The notes under the pieces: model-generated | What the model saw: only the letters and a program-made list of their open reading frames with translations | What the model was told of the DNA's origin: nothing | Database searches by the model: none | From: Galerina marginata | Taxonomy: Eukaryota > Basidiomycota > Agaricomycetes > Agaricales > Galerinaceae | Assembly: GCA_023014335.1 (NCBI GenBank) | Contig: JAECYW010000018.1 | Span: 744,001 to 808,000 of the forward strand | DNA: 64,000 nt | Reading direction: 5' to 3' | Made by a program: the position numbers and the translations under genes | Shown: positions 60,601 through 64,000 of the stretch, piece after piece | Layout: every line of letters starts with the position of its first letter | How positions within the stretch are numbered: position 1 is the first letter of the stretch

Positions 60601-60766
60601 CTTTCACTGGATTTCCAGAATTTTTGGCCACGACCTGAGCAGGATTAGGACAATCAGTATTATTCCATTTCATTATCATAGTGAACCTAACACTTGCTGT
60701 TGGTTCCGGATCGTCAACGTGAGTCAGGAATTTTGAGTTCCAACGGGGGAGGCGAAACTTAGGCAT
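57688..60766 (-). CDS. STAND/NLR-type protein: four-helix N-terminus, NB-ARC, TPR; one-base frame break
   Basis: Exons on the minus strand: 60446-60766, 60254-60397, 60057-60195 and 57688-59991. The N-terminal domain (LEAVADQIPVPGVAMAVKVA, LVDELKGKKREEV, AYIQKKLNDIGSQNALLLIL) resembles the MLKL-like four-helix domain common at the front of agaricomycete NLRs. The NB-ARC has an NFHGRESLVAQLV lead-in, P-loop LLGPGGMGKTS, Walker B VVLLDNFETPW, VAVFITMRSS and LGYMPLAITLMA. The C-terminus is TPR-like (LDRYDDAEEKFTCARQMF, MKGNYTEALEMVVRALAI). The intended protein is about 968 residues. Exon 60254-60397 is one base too long: the frame shifts at a T4 run near 60340, between EARDNF and LVDELKG. This could be a real inactivation or a sequencing error; no splice solution was found. 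The large 768-codon exon is intact. Confidence 0.83.
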
Positions 60767-61009
60767 GTTTCACAATGGAGAGACGAAGTGGAATGGAGGG
60801 ATGGGAATGTCAGTGCCACTTATGCACACAGAAGGCACGCCTCGATGCTGCTTCATGTCTTCATGTCAGATATGAAATCTAACGAGGGGTTGTGGAACGC
60901 AGCCATCGCCGATTATCACAACAATTCACGGTACCCTCACACGGAAATAGAAGGCATAGCAATCCATTGATTGCCATAGAACATCATGATCATGAAAACG
61001 ACTGTTCGT
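60767..61009. other. Intergenic, upstream of the NLR
   Basis: Presumed NLR promoter; nothing else recognised. Confidence 0.45.
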
Positions 61010-62130
61010 CTTTGGATGTCTTCCGCGTCTTTGCAAGAGTGTTCCGCATAAGCGGACGGCTTCTTCTACACTTCTACAGCTGGGCGTACTGAAAGGTTGA
61101 TTGGGTTGCGGTGCGTGTAAAGGTGTGGATAAATCACGTGCCGAATCTCCGCGCATGAACTGACCTTTATTGTTTATTTTTCGAAGCAGTTCGACAGCCA
61201 GAGAAACGAAATGGTCAGCAAAGCTCTAGGCGAGGAAGTGGACGGTCGAGAGTGCCGGCGGTCAACCAGTCCAGCGAAAAGGCATGCGCATCTTTTAGGT
61301 CTCCAGTTCTATATGGCACCGGCCTCACAGGAAGGCATCGGCCTACCACGGAATGCTTAACATTTTTGTCGATTCCCGTCTGTTGAGAGTTCACCTGAGT
61401 CTTGACTGCATAATCCACTGATCTGTTAACGTAAAAATCAGTACGAATACGATAATTTTTGAGCGTGTCCCGGCTTTCGTCGTCCAATCCATAAGTAGCC
61501 GACGATAAATTCACGAATTCAGGAGGAATACTCACTACCTTACAGGAACGAGGATGTTGAGTAGTTATTTTGCAGATTGACTTATCCTGAAGCGAGTTTG
61601 GATCCTGGTGCCGGCACAGACTCGAAGGCATAGATGGAATGAGAATAAGAAGAGTTCAACTCTAAAATGGCTGTAAGGAGCAAGAGCGGAGTTTAAACTC
61701 AACTCACGTGGTTTTTAAAGCAGCGGCCCGAATACTCAGACTGTTCCTTGAAAACCAACCACCACGACGACTCCAACTTGTTCGCTTGTTGCTCAACTAA
61801 ATCGCTTGTCCTAGACTTGATTTTCTTTTATTATTGCTGGCTGCAATGCTTTATTTTCTGTCTTACTGCGTGCTGATGGAATTTGGCCACCACCAGTTCA
61901 GTTGCGGGGTTTTGAACCAAGGTCGTCGCCCCTGGTTAAAAAATTTCAGGAACACGGATACACTGCCTTCTATGCATTGGCGGCCGCAGTGCAGTCCTCT
62001 TTCTTAACGAACATTCTGCTATTATATGGCGACCTGTCACAGGTTGGAAGTACAAAGTGTTCGACTTGGACCTGCACAGCAACTCGGCACAGCATTGATG
62101 GAATTGGTCAAATAAACCACTTACCTACAT
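61010..62130 (-). pseudogene. Partial duplicate of ETF-beta, 5' part and promoter only
   Basis: This block matches about 56480-57570 in the same orientation: the start of the large exon (GCGGACGGCTTCTTCTAC), the small exons (complement of DYAVK.QVN.QQTGIDKNVKH) and the upstream flank. Insertions interrupt it (about 61250-61330), the NPFDEI exon is destroyed and the rest of the gene is absent. It is the complementary half of the copy at 15.84-16.79 kb. Confidence 0.78.
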
Positions 62131-62255
62131 TGTGTGAGTATCGCTCCTGAAAATAGAAGGATAGAAGGATATAAAGCTAACCAGACCGCTGTTCGAATTC
62201 CCAGACCAATAACCGTGCCTATATCCTAACTGTCACCAACGACTGTCCACCAACG

Positions 62256-64000
62256 ATGACCACTTCTACATTAACCGACGCGGCTCCTCCACCTGCCGAG
62301 CCAGTAAATATTATCGAGCTTGTGTCAGTCAGGGATAGCAAGATCACTGGTGTGAGCGTGTACTCCAACCGCGCAGAAATCACGCGCTTGTTCACCGTGT
62401 CAGTCAATACTGGCCAGAACCAGTTGGGCATCGTCGGCCTGCCAGTTGGGCTGGACCATGAGTCCTTGAGGTACGGATTCTCCTTCTGTCACTCTCGAAG
62501 ATTCCTAATTTCTGTGCACTGCTACAGAGTGGAGGGACGCGGCGCAGCTACCATCCATGACGTATCCATCTCAACGTTCACGCCTCCACCCAACCCAACG
62601 ACCTCGCCCACATTAGTATCTTTGCTCTCCAAAGAGAAGCGCACGGACAAGGCTCTAGCCCGAGCTCAGGCGTGCCTCGTATCACTTCGGGCATACCTCT
62701 CGTCTCTCAAGGCTGACCAGCTCGAGGTGTCGAAACTTCGAGAGGTCGTGCAAGAGTACGATACAACCGCTGGCGAGCTGGACGAGAAAGTCACTGTACT
62801 CGAGGACGAGTTGGATGAAATTAAGAAGGCTATCGTGGAGGAGAAAAGCAAGCTTGCGGGTCCGACAGGGAATGCGAAGCTAAACTTGAAAGCATCAATT
62901 GGTGTATTCGCAGACTCCGAAGATGAAATCCAAATTACCCTCATTTACGGTACCCATTTTCCATCATCACAATCATAGCCTCCTCTCTTACAAAGCCCCT
63001 TTTTTTTCTTTGTCAAACCAGCTGTCAACAACGCAACATGGTCCGCAGGGTACGATATCCGCGTCGACATGCACTCAAAAAGGACCCCCGTCGCCCTCGT
63101 CTACAAAGCCGCAATCACACAGCACACGGGCGAGGACTGGGCTGACGTGCCCCTCACCCTCGAAACAGCGACGCCGACTTTCGGGCTTGGACTGCCCAGT
63201 CTCACACCCTGGGCGCTCTCCATCTACCGCCCTCCTGTATACATGCCAGCGCCCGTGCCTCCCCCAGAACCGAGCGATGCGCTGCGGAGCGTGTCAGGGT
63301 TCGACGAGGAGCTGCCAGTGAAGCGGGCGCGGGGACGGCCCGGTTCGAGGCCGATTGCTCATCGTGCGATGGAGGTATCCCCGAAGTCGGGAGGCGGGGT
63401 GAGCGCGACGTTCGGCGTGCCAGGGCTGATGAACGTCCCGAGCGACGGGGTTCCGCATAGCGTGACGATCGCGAGGCTTGCGCTGGAGGCGGATCTGAGC
63501 TGGGTTTGTGTGCCCAAGAAGGACTGTCGCGTGAATTTGAAGGTGCGTGGTGTTTGGTGACTGTCTCGTGCTGCGGGATTGATGTTAGACTGTACATGCA
63601 GGCGAAGATCAAGAATGCGTCGGAGTACACGCTCCTCGCTGGCACGGCGAGCATCTATGTAGACGGGAGCTTCATCTCGAAATCAGCGGTACCGCACGTT
63701 AGCCCAGACGAGAGCTTCGATTGTCCACTCGGGTGTGTCCCTCTCTTCGTCCGTTCCTCGTGTTTGAGTCTCAGTCTGATAACTTTCCTATTCCGGAAAA
63801 CAGATTGGACCCCTCCATCCGAGTAACCTACCACCCTATCACCAAAAAGGTCTCCCAGTCCGGATTCTACTCCAAGTCGTCCAACTATACCTTCAGCCAG
63901 CGCGTGACGGTGCACAACACAAAGTCATCGTCTTCCTCGACGTCAGGTGTGAAGGTCAAGATCGTCGATCAGGTTCCCGTCTCTGAGGACGCGAGCATCA
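62256..64000 (+). CDS. DUF4140/DUF4139 (mucoidy-inhibitor-A-like) protein, 3' end beyond the window
   Basis: Exons 62256-62470, 62528-62949, 63022-63542, 63602-63732 and 63804 to beyond 64000 join in phase. The N-terminal domain (ITGVSVYSNRAEITRLF, VNTGQNQLGIVGLP) is of DUF4140 type. A coiled coil follows (ELDEKVTVLEDELDEIKKAI). The C-terminal beta-rich domain begins ATWSAGYDIRVDM and includes YKAAITQHTGEDWADVPLTL and ISKSAVPHVSPDESFDCPLG, the DUF4139 pattern. Full-length fungal homologues are about 550-650 residues; about 500 are encoded here. The biochemical role is unknown. The low-complexity region near residues 280-330 is Pro/Arg-rich. Confidence 0.88.

Noticed and set aside
62190..62206. 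TGTTCGAATTCCC resembling a tRNA B box
   Set aside because: No A box at the right distance and no cloverleaf pairing was found around it; it sits in the 5' flank of the DUF4139 gene.

Overview
The window reads as nuclear DNA of an agaricomycete (mushroom-forming) basidiomycete. Genes are split by many short introns (about 45-75 nt, GT..AG, with a few apparent GC..AG). The gene content is typical of that group: a FunK1 kinase, a HET-domain protein, a STAND/NLR protein with a four-helix N-terminus, a DUF2235 hydrolase and a Ppo-type oxygenase. All exon models were assembled by eye from reading frames, splice signals and family motifs; no transcript data were available.

Layout. 0-10 kb: a probable DUF4436-type membrane protein (copy 1), a CK1-like kinase, a TA-flanked MITE, a small unknown gene, the ubiquitin shuttle DSK2 and a short FunK1 kinase. 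10-16 kb: a 2.1-kb non-coding element with ~0.5-kb terminal inverted repeats sits in a second, decayed FunK1 copy and itself carries a nested hAT-type MITE; then a HET protein. 15.8-21 kb: a partial ETF-beta duplicate, unexplained sequence, a tandem array of intron-containing modules, and a GC-rich hairpin cluster. 21.8-26 kb: DUF4436 copy 2, a predicted secreted/anchored protein and a duplicated fragment of its first exon. 26-39 kb: almost gene-free, with one intact unknown gene (29.2-30.1 kb), dispersed repeats, satellites and a large imperfect inverted repeat. 39-43 kb: DUF4436 copy 3 and a decayed paralogue of the 29-kb gene. 45-64 kb: a DUF2235 hydrolase, a 32-exon Ppo-like protein, the intact electron-transfer flavoprotein beta gene, an NLR with an apparent one-base frame break, a second partial ETF-beta duplicate, and the start of a DUF4139 gene that runs off the window.

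Themes. Housekeeping genes (DSK2, ETFB, CK1) are interspersed with genes of families linked to fungal non-self recognition and cell death (HET, NLR, DUF2235) and to oxylipin signalling (Ppo). Local duplication is pervasive: DUF4436 x3, ETFB plus two complementary partial copies, FunK1 x2, the 29-kb gene x2. The most unusual object is the Ppo-like gene. Its frame stays open through 32 exons, but both heme-ligand histidines of the dioxygenase domain look substituted, while the P450-type cysteine motif is kept and a membrane-anchored C-terminal extension is added.
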